A stretch of 64,000 bases of DNA from Candidatus Dormiibacterota bacterium (GTDB taxonomy: Bacteria; Vulcanimicrobiota; Vulcanimicrobiia; Vulcanimicrobiales; Vulcanimicrobiaceae). Shown one piece after another: positions 29,675 to 38,375 of the stretch. The stretch covers positions 1 through 64,000 of the forward strand of contig DATKRS010000010.1 in NCBI GenBank assembly GCA_035532035.1, in the 5' to 3' direction. Within the stretch, counting starts at the first letter, position 1. Each line of letters begins with the position of its first letter. The notes beneath the pieces were generated by a model that did not search any database, was not told the DNA's origin, and saw only the letters and a program-made list of their open reading frames with translations. The translations under genes were made by a program, and so were the position numbers.

Positions 29675-30241
29675 GTGATCGCAGCCGCGCTCAAGGTCCT
29701 GGTCATTGCCGTCTCCCTAGGGCTCGACGTCTTCGCCGTGAGCGTCGGCGTCGGCGTACGCGGCGTAGCGCTCCCGGTCAAGATTCGCATCGGTGTCGCC
29801 TTTGCGGCCGCCGAGGTCGGCATGAACCTCGCCGGCGCCGGCCTCGGCATCGCGGCCGGGCATGCAATCGGCGACGTGGCCGGCTACTTCGGCTTTGCCG
29901 CACTGTTCGCGCTCGGCAGCTACATGGTCTTCGAAAGCTTTCGCGAAGCTGCGGCACGACGACCGATCGACATGTCGCGCGGCTGGGGTCTCCTCCTGGC
30001 CTCGCTTTCGATCAGCCTGGATTCGCTCGGCATCGGCTTCTCGATTCTCTACATCGGCGTTCCGCTCGTCGAGACGCTTGCCGTCATCGCAATCGTGTCG
30101 GTTGCGTCGACGAGCGCCGGGTTGACGCTCGGCAAGCGGCTCGGGCGTCGCATCGAAGAGCGCGCGGAGCTCGTCGGCGGCATCCTCCTGGCGTTCACCG
30201 GCGTGCTTTTTGCCGTACTCAAGGCACTGCACGCCGGATAG
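29675..30241 (+). CDS. mntP: MntP-family manganese efflux pump
   Basis: A 188-residue, six-helix membrane protein. The paired Asp motifs typical of the family are SLGLDVFAVSVGVG in helix 1 and SISLDSLGIGFSI in helix 4, where the Asp residues are required for Mn(II) export. The protein length is standard. No yybP-ykoY riboswitch or MntR site was recognisable in the 28-nt gap upstream, so regulation is unclear. A 13-nt gap leads to the next gene. Confidence 0.85.
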   Translation: MIAAALKVLVIAVSLGLDVFAVSVGVGVRGVALPVKIRIGVAFAAAEVGMNLAGAGLGIAAGHAIGDVAGYFGFAALFALGSYMVFESFREAAARRPIDMSRGWGLLLASLSISLDSLGIGFSILYIGVPLVETLAVIAIVSVASTSAGLTLGKRLGRRIEERAELVGGILLAFTGVLFAVLKALHAG

Positions 30242-30254
30242 GAAAGAGAACGCG

Positions 30255-31160
30255 GTGGTAGTTGGTGCCGCCTTGCTCGACGACGTGCGCGCCGCCGGCG
30301 CGACGGCGGTCGCGATCGTCGGTACCGGCAAGAACGTCGGGAAGACCGTCACGATGCGCGCGCTGTACGAAGCGGCGGTCGCGCGCGGAATGCACGTGGG
30401 TGTCGTCAGCGCGGGGCGCGATGGCGAAGCGATCGACGTCATCGATCGCAATCCGAAGCCTCGTCTTTGGCTCGTGCCGGGAACCTGGATCGCAAGCGCC
30501 GTCCGCACGACGCGTCTCCTCGAGCGCGTCGAGCTCCCGGGCGGCGTCATCGAGACCGCGTGCGGCCCGCTGCAGCTCGCACGCGTCATCGAGGCGGATT
30601 ACTACGAGCTCGTCGGTCCGCCGACGGTCTCCGGATTGCGCCTCGCGGTGGAGGCGCTGCGCGAGCGATGCGAGCTCGTGCTCGTCGACGGAGCGATCGA
30701 TCGCCTCGCAACGATATCCGGCGGCGAGGACGCGGTCATCGTCGCATGCGGAGCCGCGGCCGCACCGACGATGACGGATGCAGTGGAGGACGTGCGCACG
30801 CTCGTCACCCGCTTGCAGCTTCCGCCGGTCGACGAGCGCGAGCCGGCGCTGCGCATCGGCGGTGCGCTGCTTCCCGACGTCGCGGCAGCGCTGCTCGCGG
30901 CTGCGGAGCAGCGCCAAGTGGTGGTGCGATCGCCGGCGGCGGTGGCTTTATCCGGAAGACTCGCGCAGCGCGCCTTCGCGCAACTGCGCTTGCGCTGCGA
31001 GCAGACCGTGAACGTGATCGCCGTCACCATAGCGCCCGAGGCGGCCCGCAGGACGTTCGATCCGCGTACCTTCCTCGGCGCGGTCGCGCAGGCGACCGGA
31101 CTACCGGCGTACGATGTTTATGCGGGCACGTGCGCGAAGCCCGCGACATGGATTCGCTGA
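30255..31160 (+). CDS. Probable lysine 5,6-aminomutase reactivase (KamB-like ATPase)
   Basis: A 301-residue P-loop protein. The Walker A is GTGKNVGKT, later blocks are PGTWIASA, ETACGPLQLARV, YYELVGPPTVSGLRLAVEALR, LVLVDGAIDRLATISGGEDAVIVACGAA. This order matches what I know of the KamB reactivase subunit, which helps restore the B12-dependent lysine 5,6-aminomutase. GTG 30255 was preferred (GGAAAGAGA upstream). It overlaps the kce gene by 13 nt, consistent with the lysine pathway, but the aminomutase genes (kamDE) themselves are absent here. Family call is from pattern memory and remains to be checked. Confidence 0.65.
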   Translation: MVVGAALLDDVRAAGATAVAIVGTGKNVGKTVTMRALYEAAVARGMHVGVVSAGRDGEAIDVIDRNPKPRLWLVPGTWIASAVRTTRLLERVELPGGVIETACGPLQLARVIEADYYELVGPPTVSGLRLAVEALRERCELVLVDGAIDRLATISGGEDAVIVACGAAAAPTMTDAVEDVRTLVTRLQLPPVDEREPALRIGGALLPDVAAALLAAAEQRQVVVRSPAAVALSGRLAQRAFAQLRLRCEQTVNVIAVTIAPEAARRTFDPRTFLGAVAQATGLPAYDVYAGTCAKPATWIR

Positions 31161-31999
31161 TCGTCACGTGCGCGCCCGTCGGCGCGGAAGTCATGCCGAG
31201 CCAGACGCCGTACCTGCCCGTGACGCCGCAGGCGCTGGGTGAGACCGCATCCGCCATTCGCGCCGCCGGAGCATCGATCGTCCACGTGCACTGCCGCAAC
31301 GACGACGGCACGAACACGCACGCCGTCGAGCGCTTCGCCCAGGCGTACGACGCCATTCGTTCCCGGAGCGATCTCATCGTGCAGTTCTCGACCGGCGGAG
31401 CGATCGGGATGAGCGCTCGCGAACGAGCGGGCGTACTGGATCTGCGACCCGAGATGGCGACGCTGACGTGCGGCACGGTCAACTTCGGCGACGAGATCTT
31501 CGAGAACGCCTTTCCGCTCATGCGCGCGCTCTTGCAGCGCATGAACGAGCTCGGCGTGCGGCCCGAGCTGGAAATCTTCGACAAGGGGCATCTCGCGAAC
31601 GCCCGCCGGCTCGCGCGCGAAGGGTTGCTCGCATTTCCGCAGCACGTCGACTTCGTGCTCGGCGTTCCCGGCGGCCTCGAGGCCACCGTCCAAAACCTCT
31701 GCGATCTCGTCGACGACCTTCCCGCGGGCTGCACATGGTCGGTCGCCGGCGTCGGCCGCGCGCAGCTCCCGATGGCCATGGCGGCGATTGCGATGGGCGG
31801 ACACGTGCGCGTAGGCCTCGAGGACAACATCTTTTACAGCAAGGGGCGCCTTGCACGAAACGAAGAGTTGGTCGAGCGCGTCGCGCGCGTCGCGCGAGAG
31901 GCGGGACGTCCCATCGCGCAGCCGCAGGAGGCGCGGCGAATCCTCGGACTCGAGCCGCTTCACGCGCCCCCGGCAGGCATTGACGCCCGCGGTTCGTAA
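31148..31999 (+). CDS. kce: 3-keto-5-aminohexanoate cleavage enzyme (BKACE family)
   Basis: A 283-residue Zn-dependent beta-keto acid cleavage enzyme (DUF849). The metal-binding His pair is in SIVHVHCRNDDG, the active-site region shows TCGTVNFGDE, LEIFDKGHLAN and the C-terminal GHVRVGLEDNIFYSKG. In the lysine fermentation pathway Kce converts 5-amino-3-oxohexanoate and acetyl-CoA to 3-aminobutyryl-CoA and acetoacetate. Other BKACEs use different keto acids, so the lysine assignment leans on the coupled KamB-like gene. ATG 31148 start. Confidence 0.85.
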   Translation: MDSLIVTCAPVGAEVMPSQTPYLPVTPQALGETASAIRAAGASIVHVHCRNDDGTNTHAVERFAQAYDAIRSRSDLIVQFSTGGAIGMSARERAGVLDLRPEMATLTCGTVNFGDEIFENAFPLMRALLQRMNELGVRPELEIFDKGHLANARRLAREGLLAFPQHVDFVLGVPGGLEATVQNLCDLVDDLPAGCTWSVAGVGRAQLPMAMAAIAMGGHVRVGLEDNIFYSKGRLARNEELVERVARVAREAGRPIAQPQEARRILGLEPLHAPPAGIDARGS

Positions 32000-32046
32000 C
32001 GAACAGCCGGTAATTCGGGAGGACCCTGCCTCTGCTAACGTATGTC

Positions 32047-33006
32047 GTGCGGCGAACGCTACAGGCGATCCCGCTGTTGATATTGATCTCGATGATCCTC
32101 TTCGGGATTACGAACAACGCGCCGGGTGGCGCGCTCGCGCCGTATTTGCAGAACCCGCACATCACGCCCGCCGACATCGCGCGGCTCAAGCACAATCTGG
32201 GTCTGGACCAGCCGCTGCCCGTTCAGTACTTCCATTGGGTCGGCCACGCGATACGTGGCGATTTCGGGTGGTCGACGAGCAACGCGGAGCCGGTTTTCGA
32301 CGCGATTATGCAGCGATTCGGCGCGACGGTCGAGCTCATGGGCGCGTCGCTCTTGGTCGCGCTTACGCTCGGACTTGCCGCCGGCATCTTTTCGGCCGTG
32401 CTACCGTACTCCGTGTGGGATTACATCATCACGGGCTTTGCGTTCTTCGGACAGTCGATGCCGATCTTCTGGTTTGCGCTTATGCTCCAGCTCGGCCTCG
32501 CCGTGCACGGCATTCCGCTTCCCGGCGGGTACATGATCCAGCTTCCTTCGGCCGGAATCTCGAGCTTGGATACGTTCAATCTCGGGGACCGGCTCGATCA
32601 TCTCGTCTTGCCCACGATCGCGCTCTCCTTTCTCTCGCTCGCGCTCTATAGCCGATTTACGCGCTCGTCAATGCTCGAAGTGCTGAGCGCGGATTACATC
32701 CGAACCGCGGCCGCCAAAGGTTTGCCGTTCCACACGATCCTCTTGAAACACGGGCTCAAGAACGCGCTGATCCCGGTGGTCACGATCGTCGCGATTTCTT
32801 TGCCGTCGTTGATCGCAGGTGCCGTCGTCACGGAGACGATCTTCGCGTGGCCCGGCATGGGGCGGCTTTTCATCAACGCGCTCCAGCAAGGCGACATCGC
32901 GTTGCTCATGGGCTACCTGTGCTTGGTATCGGTGCTCGTGGTTTTCAGTAATCTCTTGGCGGACGTTGCGTATGCCTGGCTCGACCCGCGCGTGAAATAC
33001 GACTGA
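32047..33006 (+). CDS. Dipeptide/oligopeptide ABC permease, DppB type
   Basis: A 319-residue inner-membrane subunit with six predicted helices and a large first extracytoplasmic loop (ADIARLKHNLGLDQPLPVQY, typical of DppB/OppB). The EAA motif is in SSMLEVLSADYIRTAAAKGLP and the end in VYAWLDPRVKY-like form. The listed start is GTG 32047, but an upstream CTG at 32032, 8 nt from GGAGGA, gives the more usual opening LLTYVVRRTLQAIPLL. It overlaps dppC-type downstream by one base. Substrate peptides or nickel cannot be separated on sequence alone. Confidence 0.88.
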   Translation: MRRTLQAIPLLILISMILFGITNNAPGGALAPYLQNPHITPADIARLKHNLGLDQPLPVQYFHWVGHAIRGDFGWSTSNAEPVFDAIMQRFGATVELMGASLLVALTLGLAAGIFSAVLPYSVWDYIITGFAFFGQSMPIFWFALMLQLGLAVHGIPLPGGYMIQLPSAGISSLDTFNLGDRLDHLVLPTIALSFLSLALYSRFTRSSMLEVLSADYIRTAAAKGLPFHTILLKHGLKNALIPVVTIVAISLPSLIAGAVVTETIFAWPGMGRLFINALQQGDIALLMGYLCLVSVLVVFSNLLADVAYAWLDPRVKYD

Positions 33007-33953
33007 TGGACGCCGTTCCGATGAACGCCTCGGCCGAACCGGACGAAGTCGCATACGTCAAGGTCACGTTTTGGCGACGCTTCCGGCGACACCGTCTCGC
33101 CGTCGTCGCGCTCGCGGTATTGACGATCATGGTGCTCAGTGCGGTCCTTGCGCCGGCGCTCTCGCACCTCGGCGGCTTCGCCGATCCGAACGCGATCGAC
33201 GAAGTCAACTGGCAGGGCAATCCCCTTCCACCGTGCTTCCAAAACGTCAGCCTCTGCGCGCATCATTTCCTCGGGACCGACGAGGTCGGACGCGATCTGT
33301 ACGCGCGGCTGCTCTTCGGCGCGCGCATCTCGCTGACGCTCGCGGTGACCGCCGTCCTCATGGAGATAACGATCGGCACTTTGCTCGGCGCGCTCGCCGG
33401 GTACTACGGCGGCATCGTCGACTACCTCTTGATGCGCATCACCGACGTCTTTCTCTCGATTCCGATCCTGCCACTGCTGCTCGTGCTCACCGGAATCGTG
33501 ACCGAGAAGTTCTCGTCGAAGGCCGCGCTCAACTTCGGCACGATCGTCCTGATCGTGGGCGCTCTCTCGTGGCCCTCGGTCGCGCGTCTCGTTCGCGCGT
33601 CGTTCCTGACGTTGCGCGAGCGAGAGTTCGCGGAGGCGGCGCGCGCCGTCGGAAACGGCGACGCACGGATCATCTTCCGTCACCTCTTGCCCAACGCGGT
33701 CGCACCCATCGTCGTCCAGGCAACGCTCGACGTCGCCAACATCATCATCTTGGAGTCGACGCTGGATTTTCTCGGCTTCGGCATCCAGCCCCCCACCGCG
33801 TCGTGGGGCAACATGCTGGCCAACGCTCAGGCAAATGTCGAGTCGGCGTGGTGGGCGGCGGTCTTTCCGGGCCTGTGCATCCTCGTGACGACGCTCGCCA
33901 TCAACTTCATCGGTGACGGCCTGCGCGACGCCCTTGACCCCAACATGAAGTAA
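33006..33953 (+). CDS. Dipeptide/oligopeptide ABC permease, DppC type
   Basis: A 315-residue partner permease. The signature GTDEVGRDLYARLLFGARISL and the EAA loop REFAEAARAVGNGDARIIFRHLLPN identify DppC/OppC/NikC. It shares a TGATG start/stop junction with the DppB gene. No substrate-binding protein or DppD/F ATPase genes are within the window, so the complex must be completed by genes located elsewhere. A perfect 12-bp palindrome (33970-33981) follows the stop, possibly part of a terminator. Confidence 0.9.
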   Translation: MDAVPMNASAEPDEVAYVKVTFWRRFRRHRLAVVALAVLTIMVLSAVLAPALSHLGGFADPNAIDEVNWQGNPLPPCFQNVSLCAHHFLGTDEVGRDLYARLLFGARISLTLAVTAVLMEITIGTLLGALAGYYGGIVDYLLMRITDVFLSIPILPLLLVLTGIVTEKFSSKAALNFGTIVLIVGALSWPSVARLVRASFLTLREREFAEAARAVGNGDARIIFRHLLPNAVAPIVVQATLDVANIIILESTLDFLGFGIQPPTASWGNMLANAQANVESAWWAAVFPGLCILVTTLAINFIGDGLRDALDPNMK

Positions 33954-34005
33954 CGGTAGACTCAAGCCTCGTCCCGGGACGGGGAGCATGGTGAGCCCCC
34001 TCTAC

Positions 34006-34089
34006 GCGCAAGTGGCGGAATTGGTAGACGCACTAGCTTGAGGGGCTAGCGCCCGCAAGGGCGTGCTGGTTCGAGTCCAGTCTTGCGCA
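34006..34089 (+). tRNA. tRNA-Leu (GAG)
   Basis: The cloverleaf folds cleanly: acceptor GCGCAAG/CTTGCGC, anticodon stem CTAGC/GCTAG around TTGAGGG with anticodon GAG, a long variable arm CGCCCGCAAGGGCG typical of class II tRNAs, and the T-loop TTCGAGT. It is 84 nt and CCA is not encoded. It reads CTC and CTT. No integrated element sits next to it. Confidence 0.96.
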
Positions 34090-34150
34090 TGAAACAACCG
34101 GGTGGCCCACCGCGTAGTCGCGATGGAAGGAGAGAGAGCACAGTTTCCCC

Positions 34151-37100
34151 GTGTGGTTAACCCGATTCGCAATCTCACGCTGGGTCATCACGACCGTGAT
34201 TTTCGCCACGCTGGCGATCTTCGGGGTCGTGTCCTTCATGTTGCTCGGCCGCAGCTCGAACCCACCGAACACGGAGTTCCCGGTCGTCGCCGTCGTTGCC
34301 AGCTACCCCGGTGCGTCGCCACAAGACATGGAGCGCATGGTCATCAAGCCGATCGAGGATCAGATGAACGGCATCGAGCACCTCGACCAGCTGAGCGCCA
34401 CGGCACAGGAAGGCACTGCGGTCGTCGTCGTGCAGTTCACCGTGGGAACGAACCTGGATCTCGCCTCCGTCGACGTGCAGCGCCGCGTCGACACGGCGCG
34501 CGTCTACATGCCCAGCGACATGAATCCGCCGACCGTCACGAAGGCGGGGCAGTCCGAGCCGCCGCTGCTCGACCTCGCCGTGAGCTCGAAATCTCTGACG
34601 CAGCCGCAAATCGCCGACCTCATCAACACGCAGGTAACGCCCCTCATCGAGCAAGACCCCGACGTCCAGTCGGTCGACGTCTACGGCGCGGCGAGTCGTG
34701 AGTTCCACGTCGAACCCGACCCGACGAAGCTGGACGGCACGAACGCGACGCTCGAAGATATCCTCAACGCGGTCGCGAGCAACAACCTGAACGTACCGGG
34801 CGGCATCATGACGCAGCCGACGCGCGAGGGCACGGTCGCGATTCATTCGTACATCAATCAAGCAAGCGACTTGCTCGGCATACCGCTCTCGCCGTCCACC
34901 GTGTTGCGCTACCCCGTGAAGGCACTCAAGCTTGGCGATGTCGCGAACGCGTACGATAGTCACGTCGAAATGCGCAACATCTCCTCGTTCAACGGTCAGC
35001 CGCGCGTCTACGTTGGCGTCAATCCGACGCTGGACGCGGATCAAATCAAGGCGACCCAGCGTCTGCGCGCCCTCCTCACGAAGATCGAAGCGCAGTTCCC
35101 GCAGCTGCACTTCAACGAGATCGACGCTCCGGCGGACTACACCGCGAAGATGCTGACCGGGGTCGGCCAGTCCCTGATCGAGGGCATCGTGCTGACAGCT
35201 ATCGTCATGCTGCTGTTCCTCCATGCATGGCGTAATGCGGTCGTGGTGTTCCTTGCGATCCCCACCTCGATTCTCTCGACGTTCATTCTGATGAAGCTCG
35301 CCGGCTTCCACATCGATTCGATGTCCATGATGGGGCTTTCGCTCATCATCGGAATACTCGTCGACGACTCCATCGTCGTGCTGGAAAACATCACGCGACA
35401 TCGAGACATGGGTGAAGACGCGACGACGGCCGCGATCAACGGGCGTACGGAAATCGGTGGCGCGGCAGTCGCTATTACCATGGTGGACGTCATCGTCTTC
35501 CTACCGATCGCCTTCATCTCGGGCATCGTCGGCGCCTATCTGCGCGAGTACGCCATCGTGGTCGTGACGGCGACACTCTTCTCGCTCCTGGTCTCGTTCA
35601 CGCTCACACCGCTGCTCGCGGCGAGGTGGAGCGTCGTCAAGCGCTCGGAGGCGACGCCGCGCTGGCTGCTCGCGCTCGACGACCGGCGCATCGACTTGGT
35701 TCTGCTCCTGCTGGCCGCCGGAATGTTTGCGGTCGGAACGTTCACGGGTTGGTTCGTACTCAACGCGATCGGGATATTCGTCTTCGCATTGCTCCTGCTC
35801 AATGCGTTCGTGCATCGCTACGATCGCATCGTGAGCGCGTATCACACGCGATTCCTTCCGTTTGCCTTACTTCACGGGCCGTTGGTGGCCTTCGTGTGCA
35901 GCGTCCTCTTGCTCAACGCGTTTACGCTGCTTGCCGGCGGCGGGTTCGTCACGGTTGCCGTCGACGCGCTCCTGATCGGCGCGTGCGCAATCGCGCACGG
36001 CATAGGCGCATACCTGCGCCGGTCGTTCCCCACGCCGCACCTTGGTGCGTGGTACCTCGCGCCGCTACGCTTCGTCCGCAGCCTCGGCACGGCAAGCAAG
36101 CGCGTCACGCTCGCCACGTTCGCCATTCCCATTGCCGCCGGATTGATCATGTTGCCGCTTGGCCGGGTGAGCTTCAGCCCGTTCCCGGCGCAGCAGACCG
36201 GCGAGATGGCGATGACCGTCACCTACCCTCCCGGCACCCCGATCGCGACGACGAACCGGTACGTGACGCAGCTCGAAGAGGCGATCATGCGCCTCGACGG
36301 CGTCAAGTCGGTGAGCGCGACGGTCGGACGCAAACAGGCAGGGTGGAGCAGCTTTACCGGCGGGAACTACGCGCAGCTCTCGGCAGCGATGCAAGACGAT
36401 CGCATCAAAGACACCAACGCGACCATCGCCAAGATCCGCCGGCTGGCCTATCTCGTGCCCGGCGGCGTTTTGGCCGTCGCGGGCGATAGCGGTAACGGCG
36501 GATCGGACCTGCAGTACTCGATCACCGGCCCCGACGCGGCGATCGGCCCCGCGGCCGAGAAGATTGCCACGTTCATTCGCTCGCTTCCGGGAACCGTGAA
36601 CGTGCAGACGAGCGCCGAGACGGGGGCGCCGCGCTTGAACGTCGACGTCGATCGCTCGAAGTGTGAAATTCTCGGCGTCAATCCGTCCGACGTCGCACAG
36701 GTCGCGCGCATCGCCGTCGACGGTGCCGTCGCGACGCGCGTGCGCACGGCGACGGGCCTCGTGGACGTGCGCGTTCAGTTCCCGCTTGCAGATCGCACGA
36801 CCGTCGCGGAGCTGAGGAACGTTAAAGTGCGCACGAACGACGGCTCGCTGATACCGATCGGAGACGTCGCGAGCTTCACGTGGACGCTGGCGCCGACGAA
36901 GATCGAGCGTTTGAATCGCCAGCGCGTCGTCAACGTCTACGGAGACTTGCTGCCCGGATATTCGCTTGGCCAAGTCGAGGGGCCGTTGCAGAAGGAGCTG
37001 CAGATGCCTGGCTTCCTTCCCGTCGGCGTCGGGCTGGTATCGCAAGGAAACTCGCAACTGATGGACGAGGCGTTCTTCAACATGTTCATCGCGCTGGTTG

Positions 37101-37639
37101 CGTCCTTTGCGCTCGTCTACGTGCTCATGGTGATCCTCTACGGCTCGTTCCTCGAGCCGCTGATCGTGATGTTCTCCGTGCCGCTCGCCATCATCGGCGC
37201 GCTCATGCTCCTCGCGCTGATGGCGCGGCTCGAGCCGCAGCAGGGGCAGTCGCTGAACATCATCTCGGTGCTCGGGGTCATCATGCTCTTCGGCTTGGTT
37301 GCCAAGAACGGCATCCTGCTCGTCGATTACTCGAACACCATGCGCAGGCGCGGCTTGCGCGTGCGTGACGCGGTACTGCAGGCGGCATCCGTTCGCTTCC
37401 GGCCGATCATCATGACGACGGCAGCGATGATCTTCGGCATGCTGCCGTTGGCGCTCGGTTACGCCGAGGGCGGCGAGTGGCGCCAAGCGATCGGGACGGT
37501 GATCATTGGCGGCCTTCTCAGCAGCCTCGTCCTCACGCTCTTCCTCGTGCCGATGATCTACAATACCTGGATGGGCGCGCTCGAACGGCGCGCGGACCGG
37601 CACGCGCTCGTCGCGGAGATGGAACCGGTCCGAACGTAA
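34151..37639 (+). CDS. RND efflux transporter with extra membrane helices
   Basis: An 1162-residue HAE1/AcrB-type proton-driven pump. TM1 is followed by a porter domain (SYPGASPQDMERMV), TM4 carries the proton-relay Asp pair (GILVDDSIVVLENI), and the second porter domain and C-terminal helix set (NMFIALVASFALVYVLMV, GLVAKNGILLVDY) are normal. Between TM6 (about 470-490) and TM7 (about 648-665) lie some 150 extra residues with four hydrophobic segments in two hairpins, where AcrB has only a short cytoplasmic helix. No adaptor (MFP) or outer-membrane gene is adjacent. GTG 34151 start. Confidence 0.92.
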   Translation: MWLTRFAISRWVITTVIFATLAIFGVVSFMLLGRSSNPPNTEFPVVAVVASYPGASPQDMERMVIKPIEDQMNGIEHLDQLSATAQEGTAVVVVQFTVGTNLDLASVDVQRRVDTARVYMPSDMNPPTVTKAGQSEPPLLDLAVSSKSLTQPQIADLINTQVTPLIEQDPDVQSVDVYGAASREFHVEPDPTKLDGTNATLEDILNAVASNNLNVPGGIMTQPTREGTVAIHSYINQASDLLGIPLSPSTVLRYPVKALKLGDVANAYDSHVEMRNISSFNGQPRVYVGVNPTLDADQIKATQRLRALLTKIEAQFPQLHFNEIDAPADYTAKMLTGVGQSLIEGIVLTAIVMLLFLHAWRNAVVVFLAIPTSILSTFILMKLAGFHIDSMSMMGLSLIIGILVDDSIVVLENITRHRDMGEDATTAAINGRTEIGGAAVAITMVDVIVFLPIAFISGIVGAYLREYAIVVVTATLFSLLVSFTLTPLLAARWSVVKRSEATPRWLLALDDRRIDLVLLLLAAGMFAVGTFTGWFVLNAIGIFVFALLLLNAFVHRYDRIVSAYHTRFLPFALLHGPLVAFVCSVLLLNAFTLLAGGGFVTVAVDALLIGACAIAHGIGAYLRRSFPTPHLGAWYLAPLRFVRSLGTASKRVTLATFAIPIAAGLIMLPLGRVSFSPFPAQQTGEMAMTVTYPPGTPIATTNRYVTQLEEAIMRLDGVKSVSATVGRKQAGWSSFTGGNYAQLSAAMQDDRIKDTNATIAKIRRLAYLVPGGVLAVAGDSGNGGSDLQYSITGPDAAIGPAAEKIATFIRSLPGTVNVQTSAETGAPRLNVDVDRSKCEILGVNPSDVAQVARIAVDGAVATRVRTATGLVDVRVQFPLADRTTVAELRNVKVRTNDGSLIPIGDVASFTWTLAPTKIERLNRQRVVNVYGDLLPGYSLGQVEGPLQKELQMPGFLPVGVGLVSQGNSQLMDEAFFNMFIALVASFALVYVLMVILYGSFLEPLIVMFSVPLAIIGALMLLALMARLEPQQGQSLNIISVLGVIMLFGLVAKNGILLVDYSNTMRRRGLRVRDAVLQAASVRFRPIIMTTAAMIFGMLPLALGYAEGGEWRQAIGTVIIGGLLSSLVLTLFLVPMIYNTWMGALERRADRHALVAEMEPVRT

Positions 37640-38314
37640 CCAACGGCCAAGGAACCAAAGAAAGAAGCGGACCGCGTCTTCGTACCGCTTCGCGGCGTCT
37701 TCGAGCGTCTCGGTGCATCCGTGGATTACTCTGCCTCTACGATTCTCGCGAACCGTGGAGATACGACGGTCGCCCTTTACATCGGCTCGAACGTCGGGTA
37801 CGTGAACGGATACGAGGTGCAGCTCGACGTGGCGCCGTTCATCATTGGCAGTCGCACCCTCGTCCCGCTGCGCTTCATCTCCGAGTCGCTCGGGGCAGTC
37901 GTAGACTGGAACCAGGAGCAGCAAACCGTCTACGTCGGCCTGACGACACCGATGGCGCCCGCGCCGCAGAGCAGGCCGCCTGAGTATCCGCAAGCCTGGC
38001 CGCCTCCCAGCGGCTGGTTGCAACGCTACGGACCTCCGCCGCAAGGCTGGCACGGCGAAGGAGGTGGCTACCGCAATCCAGGGTCCGGCCGGTATCCGCG
38101 CCAGACGCCCACGCCGTATCGTCCGCGTCCGCGGCCGTATCCGACGTTTCGTCCACCGCACCCGATCGTGACGCCGACGCCGACGCGCATCTACACGCCG
38201 CGGCCGTATCCGACGTTTCGTCCACCGCGTCAGCTACCGACGGTTCGCCCGCGTCCGATACCGTACAGAACCATTCCGCCGCGGCTGCGCCCTACCCCAA
38301 CGCCGACACCATAA
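37640..38314 (+). pseudogene. Copper-amine-oxidase-type stalk domain, N-terminus lost
   Basis: The frame directly follows the RND stop codon and stays open to 38314, but no ATG/GTG/TTG occurs before GTG 37721. Conserved stalk-domain sequence begins earlier: ADRVFVPLRGVFERLGASVDY spans 37672-37734, so the first part of the domain and any signal peptide are missing. The second half (GSRTLVPLRFISESLGAVVDWN) is intact. A 110-residue Pro/Arg tail (TPTPYRPRPRPYPTFRPP) follows. The next gene is a complete paralogue. Either deletion fused the tail to the pump's 3' end, or the domain is made by readthrough of the RND stop. Confidence 0.7.
38129..38228 (+). repeat. 31-nt direct repeat in Pro-rich tail
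   Basis: An identical 31-bp segment occurs at 38129-38159 and 38198-38228, separated by 38 bp; the period is 69 nt, exactly 23 codons. Both copies encode the peptide RPYPTFRPP in the same frame, so the repeat probably arose by tandem duplication within the low-complexity tail. Confidence 0.9.
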
Positions 38315-38375
38315 TCGCAGGCGAGCGGGCGGTGGTTGATTAGCTGTGCGGCCGGCGGGGAAGAAAGAGGGAGTG

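Noticed and set aside
29646-29675. yybP-ykoY manganese riboswitch before mntP
   Set aside because: The gap is only 28 nt, too short for the riboswitch, and no conserved loops are seen.
33970-33981. Palindrome as an integrase attachment site near tRNA-Leu
   Set aside because: No integrase, no repeat of the tRNA 3' end and normal chromosomal genes on both sides.
36065-38161. Open frame of 698 codons antisense to the RND pump and stalk ORF
   Set aside because: Arg/Asp/His-rich low-complexity translation typical of a shadow; it spans two unrelated sense genes.
38129-38228. CRISPR-like spaced 31-nt repeat
   Set aside because: Only two copies, both in coding frame of a Pro-rich tail, no cas genes.
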